From assembly GCA_016218765.1 (NCBI GenBank), contig JACRCZ010000012.1, forward strand, positions 1 through 64,000: a DNA stretch of 64,000 nucleotides. Direction: 5' to 3'. This stretch comes from Deltaproteobacteria bacterium (lineage in GTDB: Bacteria > Myxococcota_A > Polyangia > DRWM01 > JAAZOP01). The position numbers and the translations under genes were made by a program. Position 1 is the first letter of the stretch, and each line of letters starts with the position of its first letter. The notes under the pieces were generated by a model. That model searched no databases, had not been told where the DNA came from, and saw only the letters and a list, made by a program, of their open reading frames with translations. Below are positions 1 through 9,700 of the stretch, piece by piece.

Positions 1-1236
1 GAGGAGCTGGCCGCCGGCGCCGCCCAGCGTGGTGCTCTCGGCGCCGGCTCCGCCGCCGCCGCCGTTGGCGGCGAGCGTGCCGGCGACGGTGACGCGCGGC
101 GCCTCGAGGAGCAGGCCGCCGCCGCTGCCGCCTCCTCCTCCGCCGCCGCGCGCTCCGGCGCCGTCGCCGCCGTGCCCGGCGGCGTCAAGGCCCGCGCCGG
201 CGAGCACAACGATGGACAGCGCCGAGACGAGCTGGCAGGCGCCGCCGCCGGGTCCGCCCTCGCCCGGGTTGTCCCACCCGTCGCCGCCGCCGCTCCCGCC
301 CCACAACGGCACCAGCGACGGGTCGCCGTACGACGTCCCGGCGGCGCCGCCGATCGTCCCGTAGCCGCCCGCGGCGCCCTGGCCTCCGAACGACGCGCCG
401 CCGCCGCCGCCGTCGAGCATCCCGTCGGCGGCGTCCTCGATGCCGCCGGCACCCGCGCCGGGACCGGCGCCCGGCGCGCCGCCTCCCGGACCCGGATGCT
501 TCGGCCCGCCCGTGGACTCGAACCACGCCTTGCAGTTGAACGTCCCGCGGACGACGACGGCGCCGGTCGCGACCAGGGCGAAAGCGTTGTCGCCCGTGAC
601 CCACGCCGTCATGTTGTCCGGGATCTCGGCGTCACCGACGGCGAAGACGCCGATCGACGGGGCGCCGCCGGACTGCGCGACGACCCGGAAGTGGATGCCG
701 GAGTCCGGGTCCAACCCCTCGCCGGCGGGGCGCACCGTGTCGCGTCCGGCGGTGATCTCGCCCGTGTCGGTATCGATGTCCAGCGTGTCGGGGCGGCCCG
801 ACCAGGCCGACGGTCCCAGGGAGCCGGTGCCGGCCCCCAGCACGCGCTCGGGGAGGTTGCTCGGCGCGAGCACGCCGCAGTGCGGTCCGCCGGTCTCGAG
901 ACAACCGTTGATGCAGGGCCGTGCGAGCCAGGTGCCGCCGGCCTCGCAGGTTTCCAGCGTCGTGCCCGTGCAGCGGGTCGTGCCGGCGGTGCACGGGCCG
1001 GCGTCGGCCTCCGCGTCCGTCTCCGCGTCCGCTTCGGCGGACAAGTCCGCTTCGCCGTCTGCGTCCCCGTCGGCGGGCGAGTCCGCGTCGGCCGCGACGT
1101 CGACGCGGGCGTCGCCCTCGACGCCGGGAACGTCGGCCTCGGCGTCGGGGGCCTGGTAGAAGGGATTCGCCTCGGTGCATCCGGGCAGCGCCAGGATCGC
1201 GGCTGCCGCCCACCCCTGGATCGTGCGCCGTACCAT
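1..1236 (-). CDS. Secreted Gly-rich surface lipoprotein (3' part cut by window edge)
   Basis: The minus-strand reading frame is open from ATG at 1236 to the left edge, so at least 412 residues are present and the C-terminus is missing. A short N-terminus (MVRRTIQGW, then a hydrophobic run ending LALPGC) is a good lipoprotein signal with the lipobox Cys near residue 20. An acidic Asp/Ala/Glu spacer follows (about 30-75), then a small Cys-rich module (CTAGTTRC...C...C), then a long region rich in Gly-Gly-Gly runs with hydrophobic strands between them. This looks like the Gly-rich beta-helix-like surface proteins of Myxococcota genomes, but I cannot assign a function. The start follows from the signal peptide. 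The next gene is divergent (1380), leaving about 140 bp for promoters. Confidence 0.75.
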   Translation of the reverse strand, partial: MVRRTIQGWAAAAILALPGCTEANPFYQAPDAEADVPGVEGDARVDVAADADSPADGDADGEADLSAEADAETDAEADAGPCTAGTTRCTGTTLETCEAGGTWLARPCINGCLETGGPHCGVLAPSNLPERVLGAGTGSLGPSAWSGRPDTLDIDTDTGEITAGRDTVRPAGEGLDPDSGIHFRVVAQSGGAPSIGVFAVGDAEIPDNMTAWVTGDNAFALVATGAVVVRGTFNCKAWFESTGGPKHPGPGGGAPGAGPGAGAGGIEDAADGMLDGGGGGASFGGQGAAGGYGTIGGAAGTSYGDPSLVPLWGGSGGGDGWDNPGEGGPGGGACQLVSALSIVVLAGAGLDAAGHGGDGAGARGGGGGGGSGGGLLLEAPRVTVAGTLAANGGGGGAGAESTTLGGAGGQLL

Positions 1237-1379
1237 GAGGGGAGTGTAGCGTGGCGGCGTCGCGGCGACAATTTCGCCGCGAACTTGACTCGGGAGGCCG
1301 CATGCCGCGAGTCTCCCGCCGTGGCGCGGAGGGTCGCGCGTCGCGGCGGCCGCGACGAGAGGGATGGGCGGTGGCGGGG

Positions 1380-4300
1380 ATGAAGTCGGCGAAGAAGATC
1401 GTCGGGTTCGCGGTCAAGCTGCTCGTGTCGCTGGGCCTGGTCGCGTTCGTCGTCTACCGGATCGGCCAGCAGGCGGAGTGGGACCAGCTCCAGGACCGCC
1501 TGGCGGCGATCGATCCGGGATGGACCACGCTCGCCTTCCTCGCGCAGCTCGCCGCGATGGCCTGCACGCTGGTGCGCTGGAAGCTGCTGCTCGACGGGCA
1601 GCAGATGATCGTCCCGTGGAAGCACCTGCTGGGAGCGTTCATGATCGGGCGCTTCATCGGCACCTTCACGCCGTCGACGATCGGCCTGGACGGCTACCGC
1701 ATGTACGACATCGCCAAGCACTCGGGCAAGGTCGCCCCGGCGGTGTCGGTGATCCTGGTCGAGAAGGTGATCGGCTTCTTCGTGCTGTCGGTGCTGGTGC
1801 TGGCCACGTTGCCGTGGGGCTTCGACATCCTGCCGACCTCGACCCTGTCCGCGGTGGCCGTGCTGTACCTGATCCCCGTCGCGCTGTCGCTGGTCCTGCT
1901 GATCAAGCCGTCGCTCATCCAGCGGCTCCTGGGCGTCTTCTTCCGTCCGGGCACCAAGCTGGGGAAGAAGGTGGAGAGCGCGGCGGCGGCGGTGACGACC
2001 TACGAGGCGCAGCGGGGCAAGCTGTTGCGCGCCGTGGCGGTCGGCTTCCCCGTGCACATCTTCTCCATCTGCATCTTCATCTGCACCGGCTTCGCCATCG
2101 GCGCACCGATCTCGGTCACCGACATGTTCTTCGTCGGCCCGCTGGTGATCACCGCGACGGTGCTGCCCATCTCGCTCTCCGGCCTGGGAGTGCGCGAGGC
2201 GGCCTTCATCTACCTCCTGACGAAGGCCGGGGTGACGACGGGCGAGGCCGCGCTCCTGTCGTTCCTGGGGTACGTCATCGGCCGCCTCATCTCCATGGCC
2301 GGCGGCATCGTGTGGCTCGCCCGCCGCATCGGCTACAAGGTCGAGATCACCGGCACGGCGATGGAAGGTGGTGCGGTAGAGCGGCAGAGCGGTGGAGCGG
2401 TAGAGGGGGCAGGGGAAGGGACGGGGAAGGGAGCCGAAGCGGAGCCGGAGAGGCCGCTGTTGGGGGTGCTGAAGCACGTGTGGACGGGTGCGACGGCGGG
2501 GCTCTTGGCGGGAATGGTCGTGGGGCTGCTGGAGATGACGTACATCCTCCTGCGCATCCCGCCGCCGCGTCCGTGGGGCGCGCTCTTGTACGCCGGCGGA
2601 TTGTACGGCGTCGTCCTCCTGTTCGCGGGCGCGGGGACGGGGCTGGGGCTGTGGCTCCTGGCGCGCTTCTTCTCGGAAAGACGGCGGTGGCTGCGGGCGA
2701 CGGCCGAGGGGTTGTGGGCCGGGCTGGTCATGGCGATGATCTCCGGCTTGGCGCTGGTGATCGTGCGCTTCCGGGTGTTTCGCGACTGGTTCGACGAGCG
2801 GCTGCCGCCGATGAGCGCGGGGGGGCTGGGGCTGCAGCTCCTCCTGCTGGTGGTCTTCGGCGCGCTGTTCGTCGGCGGGTACCTCGGATTGCGCAAGGCG
2901 CTGCGCGCGAAGCGGGCGGCGTGGTTCGGGCGGGCGTGGGGGCCGTTGACCCCGATCGCCGCGATGCTGCTGCCCGGGCTGCTCGGGATGGCGCTGGCGA
3001 GCGAGCGCGGGGTGGGCGGCGACCGCAACGCGCCGCGACCGCCCGCGGGCTCGCCGAACGTCGTGCTGATCATGATCGACACGCTGCGGGTGGACGAGAT
3101 CGGGGCGTACAACCCGGAGGCCGCGAAGCGGAAGCAGACGCCGAACCTCGACAAGCTGGCCAAGGAGTCGATCGTCTTCCGGCAGGCGTTCGCCAACGCC
3201 TCGTGGACCAAGCCGTCCGTCGCCTCGATCCTGACCGGGCGCTTCCCTTCCGCGCACGGCGCGGTGGCCAAGGACGACGCGCTGCCGGACGGCGCGCGGA
3301 CGATTGCCGAGCTGCTCTCCGCGAAGGGCTACCGCACGGCGGGGGTCGTGACGAACTACAACCTCGCGCCCGATTTCAACTTCCAGCAGGGGTTCGACGA
3401 GTACCGCTATCTGGAGCCGCGCTACTTCCTGGGCGCCGACGACACGACGGCGAAGCTCGCGCTGTACCAGATCTTCCGGCTGTTCCACGAGCGGTACTTC
3501 ACGGGCGCGCACGACGTGGACCGCTACTACCAGGACGCGCGGCGCACGACGGACGAGGGACTGGCGTGGGTCGACCGGCACCGCGCGGTGGAGCCCGACC
3601 GGCCGTTCCTGCTGTGGGTGCAGTACATGGACCCGCACGACCCGTACTTCGCGCACGACGGCACGAGCGACGTCTTCGGGCACGCGATCAATCCGAATCC
3701 GCCCAAGGCGCAGCGCGACCGGATCGTCGAGGTCTACCGCCAGGAGATCCGGTTCACCGACGAGCACGTCGGCCGGCTGCTGGACGGGCTGCGGGAGCGG
3801 GGGCTGTTGGACAACTCGGTGGTGGTGCTCTGGTCGGACCACGGCGAGGAGTTCCAGGACCACGGCGACTGGTGGCACGGGACGACGCTGTACGACGAGC
3901 TGGTGCACGTGCCGCTGATCGTGCGTCCCCCGCGAGCGACGCCGCGTGTCGGGTGGGACCGCCCGCCGCTGCGTCTGGGGCATGTGGACGTGCCGTTCTG
4001 GGTGAGCCTGGTCGACGTGCCGTACACGATCCTGTTCGAGGCCGGCTACACGGCGCAGGACCTGACGGGTTTCGGGCAGCAGGGTGCGGACCTCGTCGCA
4101 CCGCGCACGGAGGCGCTGGTGTTCATGGAGGAGGACCACCAGGGCAACGTGCTGCGCGCGCTGCGCTGGACCGACGCGGGAGGCGAGGCCTACAAGCTCA
4201 TCGAGGCCGACGCGATCGCGCGGCCGGGGTTGCGGCCCCGGGAGCTGTATTCCGTGGCGGGCGCCGGCGAGGCGGCGCCTCTGACGGCGGCGGCGACGGC

Positions 4301-4562
4301 GGCGCGCGAGCACGAGGACCTGGCGTCGGAGCGGCCCGCGGTGGTGGCCGACGGCCGGCAGCGGATCGCCGGGCCGGCCGAAGCGGCGCGCCGGGCCGCC
4401 CTGCCCCGCCAAGTGGTCACGGGCGCGATCGACATCGCGCGTCTCGAGGAGCTGGGGTACATCCAGAAGGACGCCGACGCCGACGCGGGTGCGGATGCCG
4501 ATGCCGACACGTCGGGCGCGGACGCGGATGCGGGCACGGGAGCCACCGCCGGATACCGATGA
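1380..4562 (+). CDS. Fusion of UPF0104/LPG-synthase-type membrane domain with sulfatase/alkaline-phosphatase-fold domain
   Basis: The protein has 1060 residues. Residues 1-320 are a polytopic membrane domain of the lysylphosphatidylglycerol synthase TM/flippase-like family (UPF0104), including the conserved stretch LSGLGVREAAF. A low-complexity linker (about 328-357) precedes a further membrane block (about 367-545). Residues 558 onward are a sulfatase-superfamily domain: NVVLIMIDTLR binds metal, and DPHDPY and SDHGEEF with nearby His complete the site. At the nucleophile position the protein reads W-T-K-P-S (Thr610) rather than the C/S-x-P-S-R that is matured to formylglycine. A phospho-substituent transferase or hydrolase is therefore more likely than a sulfatase; this is inference. 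The C-terminus is a 30-residue Asp-Ala run. I chose ATG 1380 because the upstream in-frame stretch is Arg-rich and non-conserved. It probably acts on lipid or glycan at the inner membrane's outer face. Confidence 0.85.
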   Translation: MKSAKKIVGFAVKLLVSLGLVAFVVYRIGQQAEWDQLQDRLAAIDPGWTTLAFLAQLAAMACTLVRWKLLLDGQQMIVPWKHLLGAFMIGRFIGTFTPSTIGLDGYRMYDIAKHSGKVAPAVSVILVEKVIGFFVLSVLVLATLPWGFDILPTSTLSAVAVLYLIPVALSLVLLIKPSLIQRLLGVFFRPGTKLGKKVESAAAAVTTYEAQRGKLLRAVAVGFPVHIFSICIFICTGFAIGAPISVTDMFFVGPLVITATVLPISLSGLGVREAAFIYLLTKAGVTTGEAALLSFLGYVIGRLISMAGGIVWLARRIGYKVEITGTAMEGGAVERQSGGAVEGAGEGTGKGAEAEPERPLLGVLKHVWTGATAGLLAGMVVGLLEMTYILLRIPPPRPWGALLYAGGLYGVVLLFAGAGTGLGLWLLARFFSERRRWLRATAEGLWAGLVMAMISGLALVIVRFRVFRDWFDERLPPMSAGGLGLQLLLLVVFGALFVGGYLGLRKALRAKRAAWFGRAWGPLTPIAAMLLPGLLGMALASERGVGGDRNAPRPPAGSPNVVLIMIDTLRVDEIGAYNPEAAKRKQTPNLDKLAKESIVFRQAFANASWTKPSVASILTGRFPSAHGAVAKDDALPDGARTIAELLSAKGYRTAGVVTNYNLAPDFNFQQGFDEYRYLEPRYFLGADDTTAKLALYQIFRLFHERYFTGAHDVDRYYQDARRTTDEGLAWVDRHRAVEPDRPFLLWVQYMDPHDPYFAHDGTSDVFGHAINPNPPKAQRDRIVEVYRQEIRFTDEHVGRLLDGLRERGLLDNSVVVLWSDHGEEFQDHGDWWHGTTLYDELVHVPLIVRPPRATPRVGWDRPPLRLGHVDVPFWVSLVDVPYTILFEAGYTAQDLTGFGQQGADLVAPRTEALVFMEEDHQGNVLRALRWTDAGGEAYKLIEADAIARPGLRPRELYSVAGAGEAAPLTAAATAAREHEDLASERPAVVADGRQRIAGPAEAARRAALPRQVVTGAIDIARLEELGYIQKDADADAGADADADTSGADADAGTGATAGYR
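2363..2440. repeat. Degenerate tandem repeat in the interdomain linker of the flippase/sulfatase gene
   Basis: Short purine-rich units close to GGTAGAGCGGCAGAGC recur here with small changes and then pass into a G/A-rich run. Translated, they give the Gly/Glu/Ala/Val linker between the first membrane domain and the second membrane block. The base composition differs from the flanking coding DNA, and the reading frame is kept. It resembles the other interspersed short repeats in the window, so it may be a captured intergenic repeat. Confidence 0.55.
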
Positions 4563-4608
4563 GCACCGCCCCCTGGCCAATCCCTGCCGCCGGGCTTAGG
4601 ATAGCGGC

Positions 4609-4806
4609 ATGGTGGAGAAGGCAGTCGGGTTCAAGGGCAAGGTCAAGAACCTCGTGTTGCAGGGGCTGGCGGGACTCGCGCTGATCGCGGTCGCGTGGCT
4701 GGCGCTCTCCTTCCTGGTGGGGCTGGTCAAGTGGGTCGTCTCGATGGTGGTGCTGCTGGCCGCAGGCTACGTGGTCTGGCGCATCTTCAAGGCGGTCGTG
4801 CTGTGA
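4609..4806 (+). CDS. Small membrane protein, 65 residues
   Basis: This short ORF starts at ATG 4609, 46 bp after the flippase/sulfatase stop, with AGGA about 9 bp upstream. It has a basic N-terminus (about residues 1-14) and then hydrophobic segments that could form one long or two short transmembrane helices (about 17-40 and 44-60), ending FKAVVL. I recognise no family. Its position directly behind a polytopic membrane enzyme suggests cotranscription. It could be a spurious ORF in GC-rich DNA, but the clear membrane profile and plausible ribosome site argue for a real gene. Confidence 0.55.
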   Translation: MVEKAVGFKGKVKNLVLQGLAGLALIAVAWLALSFLVGLVKWVVSMVVLLAAGYVVWRIFKAVVL

Positions 4807-4837
4807 ACCGCTTCGCGGCCGAGGGCGACACAGGATC

Positions 4838-5389
4838 ATGACGCTCCTCGTACCCGTCGCGCTGCTGCTGTCGCTTGCCGAGACGCCGGGGGCGCCGCCG
4901 GATCACGGCGAGTACGACGCCTCGCCCTCCTCGCCCATCCCGCCCGGCTGGTCGGAGCTGGATCTGCGGATCGACGCGCCGGGCGCGGGGGTCGTGGTCG
5001 ACACGGCGCAGCTCTGCGGGCTGCCGTGCCGCATGCTGCTCGCGCCCGGGGAGCACGCCTTCCGGCTGATGGCGCCCGAGCTGGAGCCGCGGGAGTACGC
5101 GCGGACGCTCGAGGAAGGAACCTCGCTGCTCCTGGAAGGCGGGCTGGTGGAGGAATCGCGCGACGGGTGGGGCATCGCGTTGTACGTGATCGGCGCCGCG
5201 GCTCTCCTGACCGCGACGGCGCTGGTCGCGGCCGACGTCGCGCTCAACGTCGGCTACGCGCAGGGCAACTGGGACAAGTCCTACGCCGCGGCCGGGCTGG
5301 GCCCCGTCGGCCTGATTCTCGCGATCTGGGGCGCGGTGCGGGGCGGGGATATCGAGGCCGTCGAGCCGGCCGAGTCGGTGGGAGGATAA
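4838..5389 (+). CDS. Secreted PEGA-like protein with C-terminal membrane helices
   Basis: The protein has 183 residues. It has an N-terminal signal peptide (MTLLVPVALLLSLAETPGA). A region at about 38-95 reads like a PEGA/carboxypeptidase-regulatory beta-sandwich: DLRIDAPGAGVVVDTAQLCG, then CRMLLAPGEHAFRLMAP, that is, a ligand-like loop followed by a lipid-bilayer-proximal strand pattern common in PEGA proteins. Two hydrophobic helices follow (about 110-132 and 150-168). Two Cys residues, in LCGLPC, could form a disulfide. It probably sits in the inner membrane with the beta domain in the periplasm. Its function is unknown. Confidence 0.7.
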   Translation: MTLLVPVALLLSLAETPGAPPDHGEYDASPSSPIPPGWSELDLRIDAPGAGVVVDTAQLCGLPCRMLLAPGEHAFRLMAPELEPREYARTLEEGTSLLLEGGLVEESRDGWGIALYVIGAAALLTATALVAADVALNVGYAQGNWDKSYAAAGLGPVGLILAIWGAVRGGDIEAVEPAESVGG

Positions 5390-5392
5390 CAG

Positions 5393-5471
5393 GCAACCGG
5401 CCACAGGCAACCGGCAACCGGCAATGATCATCGCCCGTTGCCGGTCGCCGGTCACCTGCTGCCTGTTCCCT
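5393..5471. repeat. Inverted/tandem repeat hairpin between genes
   Basis: Units of ACCGGCAACAGGCA-type sequence run in one direction, then recur as their reverse complement after a loop of about 13 bases near 5430-5442. The outer arms (AACAGGCA...) and inner arms (ACCGGC, ACCGGCAA) pair well, so the transcript could fold into a long imperfect stem. It sits right after the stop of the preceding gene and about 70 bp before the efflux adaptor. It may serve as a terminator or mRNA-processing signal, or be an interspersed repeat of the REP-like kind. Confidence 0.55.
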
Positions 5472-5539
5472 TTTCGCCCGCATTTCCCGTTGCATGTTTT
5501 GCATTTTTCATTTCCTCCCTCCGCGCTATCCTCCGCGCC

Positions 5540-6730
5540 GTGGGCACGCTCAGGTCCGTCCTCGTCGTGCTGCTCGCCGGGCTCGGCGCCGCCGGATGCC
5601 GTCCGTCGGAGTCGCAGGGCTCGCCGCAGGCCGGGCAGCCGGCGGCGCAGCGGGCGTGGCCGGTGCGATGGGCGAAGGCTCGGGCGCTCGCGGGCGGCGA
5701 GGACTACGTCGACCTCGAGGCCCTGCTCAACTCGCCCTCGCGCGTGCCGCTCGGCTTCAAGGTCGCGGGCCGGCTGGTCGAGCTGCACTGCGAGGAGGGC
5801 TCGTTCGTCCCGGCCGATCCGGCGCAGCCGATCGGGAAGCTGGAGACGATCGACTACGAGATCGCGAGGCAGGCGGCGGACGCGACGCTCAAGCGCGCGC
5901 AGGCCGCGTACGGCCGGGCGCACGGCGTCGGCGTGTCGTATGCCGAGCGCGAGCTGGAGCGGGGGCGGGAGGTCGCGGCGGCGGGGGTGATCCCGGAGCG
6001 CGACCTGCAGGGCCTGGAGACGCAGCTCGACGACATGGAGGCGCAGGCGGGCGAGGCGGCCGCCGCGATCCTGCAGGCGCGGGCGCTGCTGGCGCAGGCA
6101 GAGCAGGCGTTGGCGGACACGGTGCTGGTGGCGCCGTTCGCGGGGTTGGTGGTCAAGCGGATGGCCGAGCCCGGCCAGCTCCTGGGGCAGGGGATGCCGG
6201 CGTGCGTCATCGAGCGCACCGACGCGCTGGACGCGGTGGCGAGCCTGCCGGGCAACCTGCTGGCCTCGCTGGTGCGCGAGCGCGCGCCGCGGGTCACGGT
6301 CCATGACGCCGGCGGCGTGACCCTCGACGGCTCGATCGAGGCCGCGGCGTGGGCCGGCGACGTGGAGACCGGCACGTTCCCGGTGAAGGTGCGGGTGCCC
6401 AACCCGGATGGGACGTTCCGCTCGGGCATGCGCGTCACGGTGCGCCTATGGCTCCGCCGCGGCGGCGCCGTTCCCGGCGAGACGATCTGGGAAATACCGC
6501 TCGAGGCGGTGGTGTCTCTCGCCGGGAAGACCTGGGTCTTCGCGGCGGCGGCCGACGACCGGGCGGCGGTGCGGCGCATCGAGGTTGATGTCCGGGAGCT
6601 GGGGCGGGACGGGCTGGCGCGGGTGGCGGCGGCGTTCCCCGGGCCGGCGCTGGTGGTGGCCGAGGGGCAGTACGGGCTTCTGGATGTGGATGCGGTGGAG
6701 CTGCCGGTGCGCGAGGTCGCGCCGCCGTGA
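5540..6730 (+). CDS. RND efflux periplasmic adaptor (membrane fusion protein), lipoprotein
   Basis: The chosen start is GTG 5540, because the protein then opens with a lipoprotein signal (VLVVLLAGLGAAGC). Longer in-frame starts run into the upstream repeat. About 396 residues follow the HlyD/AcrA plan: a lipoyl half (FKVAGRLVELHCEEGSFV), a coiled-coil hairpin rich in Ala/Glu/Gln (about 95-200), the second lipoyl half (DTVLVAPFAGLVVKRMAEPG), then beta-barrel and membrane-proximal domains (PVKVRVPNPDGTFRSGMRV). It bridges the pump to an outer-membrane channel. The stop overlaps the pump start by 4 bp, so the two are cotranslated. No TolC-like gene is nearby. Confidence 0.9.
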   Translation: MGTLRSVLVVLLAGLGAAGCRPSESQGSPQAGQPAAQRAWPVRWAKARALAGGEDYVDLEALLNSPSRVPLGFKVAGRLVELHCEEGSFVPADPAQPIGKLETIDYEIARQAADATLKRAQAAYGRAHGVGVSYAERELERGREVAAAGVIPERDLQGLETQLDDMEAQAGEAAAAILQARALLAQAEQALADTVLVAPFAGLVVKRMAEPGQLLGQGMPACVIERTDALDAVASLPGNLLASLVRERAPRVTVHDAGGVTLDGSIEAAAWAGDVETGTFPVKVRVPNPDGTFRSGMRVTVRLWLRRGGAVPGETIWEIPLEAVVSLAGKTWVFAAAADDRAAVRRIEVDVRELGRDGLARVAAAFPGPALVVAEGQYGLLDVDAVELPVREVAPP

Positions 6731-9700
6731 TCCGCCGCATCGTCGCGGGGGCGGTCAACAACTGGCATGTGACCCTGGCCGGGTTCCTCGGCATCGTCGC
6801 CGCGGGCGTCATCGGGTATCTCGAGCTGCGCCGGCAGGAGGATGCGAAGGTCCGGCCGCCGTACGGGCTCATCGTGACGATCTTCCCCGGCGCCGGGGCG
6901 GAGCGGGTGGAGAGCCTGGTCACGCGGCGCCTGGAGGAGGCGGTGGGGGCGATCGGGGACATCCGCTGGATCCAGTCGACCTCGCGCGCCAACGTCTCGA
7001 TCATCAGCGTGCGGCTGGAGAACGGGGTCGACATCGACGCGCACTGGCAGGACCTGCGGGAGCGGGTGGGGGCGATCCGGGCGGAGCTGCCGGAGGGGGT
7101 GCGCGAGCCGCGGATCGAGACGAAGACTTTCGACGACGTGGGGGTGATCCTGCTGGCGGTGACGGCGCCGGGGCAGACGTGGGACGACGCGGAGCGCCGG
7201 CTGCGGGACGAGGCGCGGTTGCTGGAGCGGCGGTTCAGGTCGACGGCGGGGGTGGGGCGGGTGGAGATCCAGGGCGACCGCGAGGAGGAGATCGCGGCGG
7301 AGCTGGATCTGGAGGCGATGAGCACGCGGCGCGTGACGCTGGAGCGGGTGCTCCAGGCGCTCGCGGCGCGCAACGTGCAGCTTCCGCCGGGCAGCGTGGA
7401 GCGGGGTCCGACGACGGTGGTCATCGAATCGAGCGGGTTCTTCCGCTCGGAGCAGGAGATCGGGGACACGGTGGTCGACGTCACGCCCGCGGGCACGCCC
7501 GTGCGGCTGCGGGAGCTGGGCCGGGTGGTGCGCCGCTGGAAGGACGCCGAGGAGCGGGTGTACCGGGACGGGGCGCCGGCGCTGCTCCTGACGATCTACC
7601 CGCAGGACTCGGCGGACCTGGTGGAGCTGGCCGACCGGCTGCGCGCGGCGATCGCGGAGCGGGAGCTGGAGGTGCCGCCCGGGTTGCGGCTGGACATCGT
7701 GACGGACCAGGGCGAGCGGATCGAGGAGCGGGTGGGGAGCTTCGTCGAGAACCTGTGGCAGGGGATGCTGATCGTCGTGGTGATCTCGATCTTCCTGCTC
7801 GGGGTGCGCAACGCGATCCTGGTGTCGATCGCGGTCCCGGCGTCGTGCCTCGGCGCGCTGTTCGTGATGTGGGCGACGGGGGTGGACATCCACCAGGTCT
7901 CGCTGGGGGCGCTGGTCATCGCGCTGGGGATGCTGGTGGACAACGCGATCGTGGTCGCGGACAACGTGGTGGCGCACCTGCGGCTGGGCAAGGACCGCGT
8001 GACGGCGGCGATCGACGGGGCGGCCGAGGTCAACATGGCGATCCTGTCGTCCACGCTGACCACGGTCGCGGCCTTCATCCCGCTGATGATGATGCCCGGC
8101 CTGGCGGGGGAGTACGTCGCGACGCTGCCGTTCGTGGTGTCGGCGGCGCTGGCCTGGTCGTACGTCTTCGCGCTGCTCGTGACGCCGATGATCTCCGCGC
8201 GGGCGTTGCGCCCCAAGGCCGGGCTGGTGGAGCGGGCGCAGCAGGCGATGGCGCGGGGGTTCCGGCGGGTCGCGCGGCCGCTGCTCCGGGGCCGCTGGCT
8301 GGTCGCGGCCGCGGCGGTCGCCGCGGTGGCGCTCTCCGTCGCGGGCATGGGACGGCTGGGGCTGCAGTTCTTCCCCAAGGCCGAGATGCCGTTCTTCCTG
8401 GTCGACGTCGAGGGGCCGGACGGGTCGACGGTGGAACGGACGACGGACGCGGTGCGGGTGGTGGAGGCGCGGCTGCGGCGCGAGCCGATCGTCGCGGAGA
8501 CGACGTCCAGCGTGGGGACGGCGGTGCCGCGGTTCTTCTACACGCACTTCGCGCGCGAGAACGACCCGTCGCTGGCGCAGATCCTGGTGCGGGCGAGGCC
8601 GGGGACGCTGCCCGACGAGATCCATGACCTCGTGGAGCGGCTGAACCGCGAGCTGGTCGACATCCCCGACACGCGGGTCACGGCGCGGGAGATCGAGCTG
8701 GGGCCGCCGGTCGGCGCACCGGTGGTGATCCGGCTCGTCGGCGACGACGTGGCCGCGCTGCGCGGCGCCAGCCGCACGTTGCGCACGGCGCTCCTGCGGG
8801 ATCCCGCGGTGACGCGCGCCGCGGACGACTTCGGCCAGGAGACGCGCGAGGTCCGCGCGGTCGTGGACGACGGGCGATTGTCGATCGCCGGGCTGTCGCA
8901 CTTTCATGTCGCCGCGACGATCCGGGCGGCCGTGGAGGGCGTCGCCGCGACGTCGTTCGACACCCACGACGACGAGATCGACGTCACCGTGCGCGCCAAG
9001 CCGGCCGATCGCGACGACTTCTCGCTGCTGGAGGACCTCGTCCTCGACTCCCCCACCGCCGGCAAGGTGCCGCTGCGCCAGGTCGCGCGCCTGGAGCCCG
9101 TCTTCGACGTCGGCCGGCTCCACCGCCGCAACCTCGAACGGACCCTGTCGCTCAAGATCTGGTCCGACACGCTCCTGGCGGCCGAGCTGCAGCAGCGCGT
9201 CGAGAAGGTCCTGGCCGGATTCCTGGCGCCGGAGGGGGTGCGGATCGAGCTGGGGGGGGAGTCGGAGGAGCGCGACGAGGCCTTCGCGAACCTGGGGTAC
9301 GCGGCGATCATCGCCGTGGCGGTCATCCTGATCATCCTTGTGGCGCAGTTCCGCTCCTACCGCCAGGCGCTGCTCATCCTGACGACGATCCCCTTCTCCT
9401 TCGTCGGCGCGTTCCTCGGCTTGTGGGTGCTCGACGCCCCGTTGGGCTTCATGGCCATGCTCGGGCTCATCTCGCTGGCGGGGGTCGTGGTCAACAACGC
9501 CATCCTGCTGCTCGAGTTCGTGAACATCGGCATCCGCAGGGGGATGACCGTGGACGAGGCGATTCTCGAGGCGAGCGCGAGTCGGCTGCGGCCGATTCTG
9601 GCGACGAGTCTGACGACCGTGGTGGGCCTTCTACCGCTGACGTTTTCGGGTGGGGGGTTCTGGGAGCCGATGGGAGCGGTGATGATTGGCGGGCTTCTGG

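Noticed and set aside
3180-3250. Calling the C-terminal domain an arylsulfatase
   Set aside because: The nucleophile position is Thr rather than Cys or Ser, so formylglycine formation is not possible.
609-4580. A 1323-residue minus-strand ORF opposite the flippase/sulfatase gene
   Set aside because: It is Arg/Pro/His-rich with no domain pattern. It is a shadow caused by high GC, as the plus-strand frame has clear membrane and sulfatase motifs.
5854-9123. A 1089-residue minus-strand ORF opposite the efflux genes
   Set aside because: Composition is Arg/His-rich and featureless, while the plus strand encodes the full RND pump.
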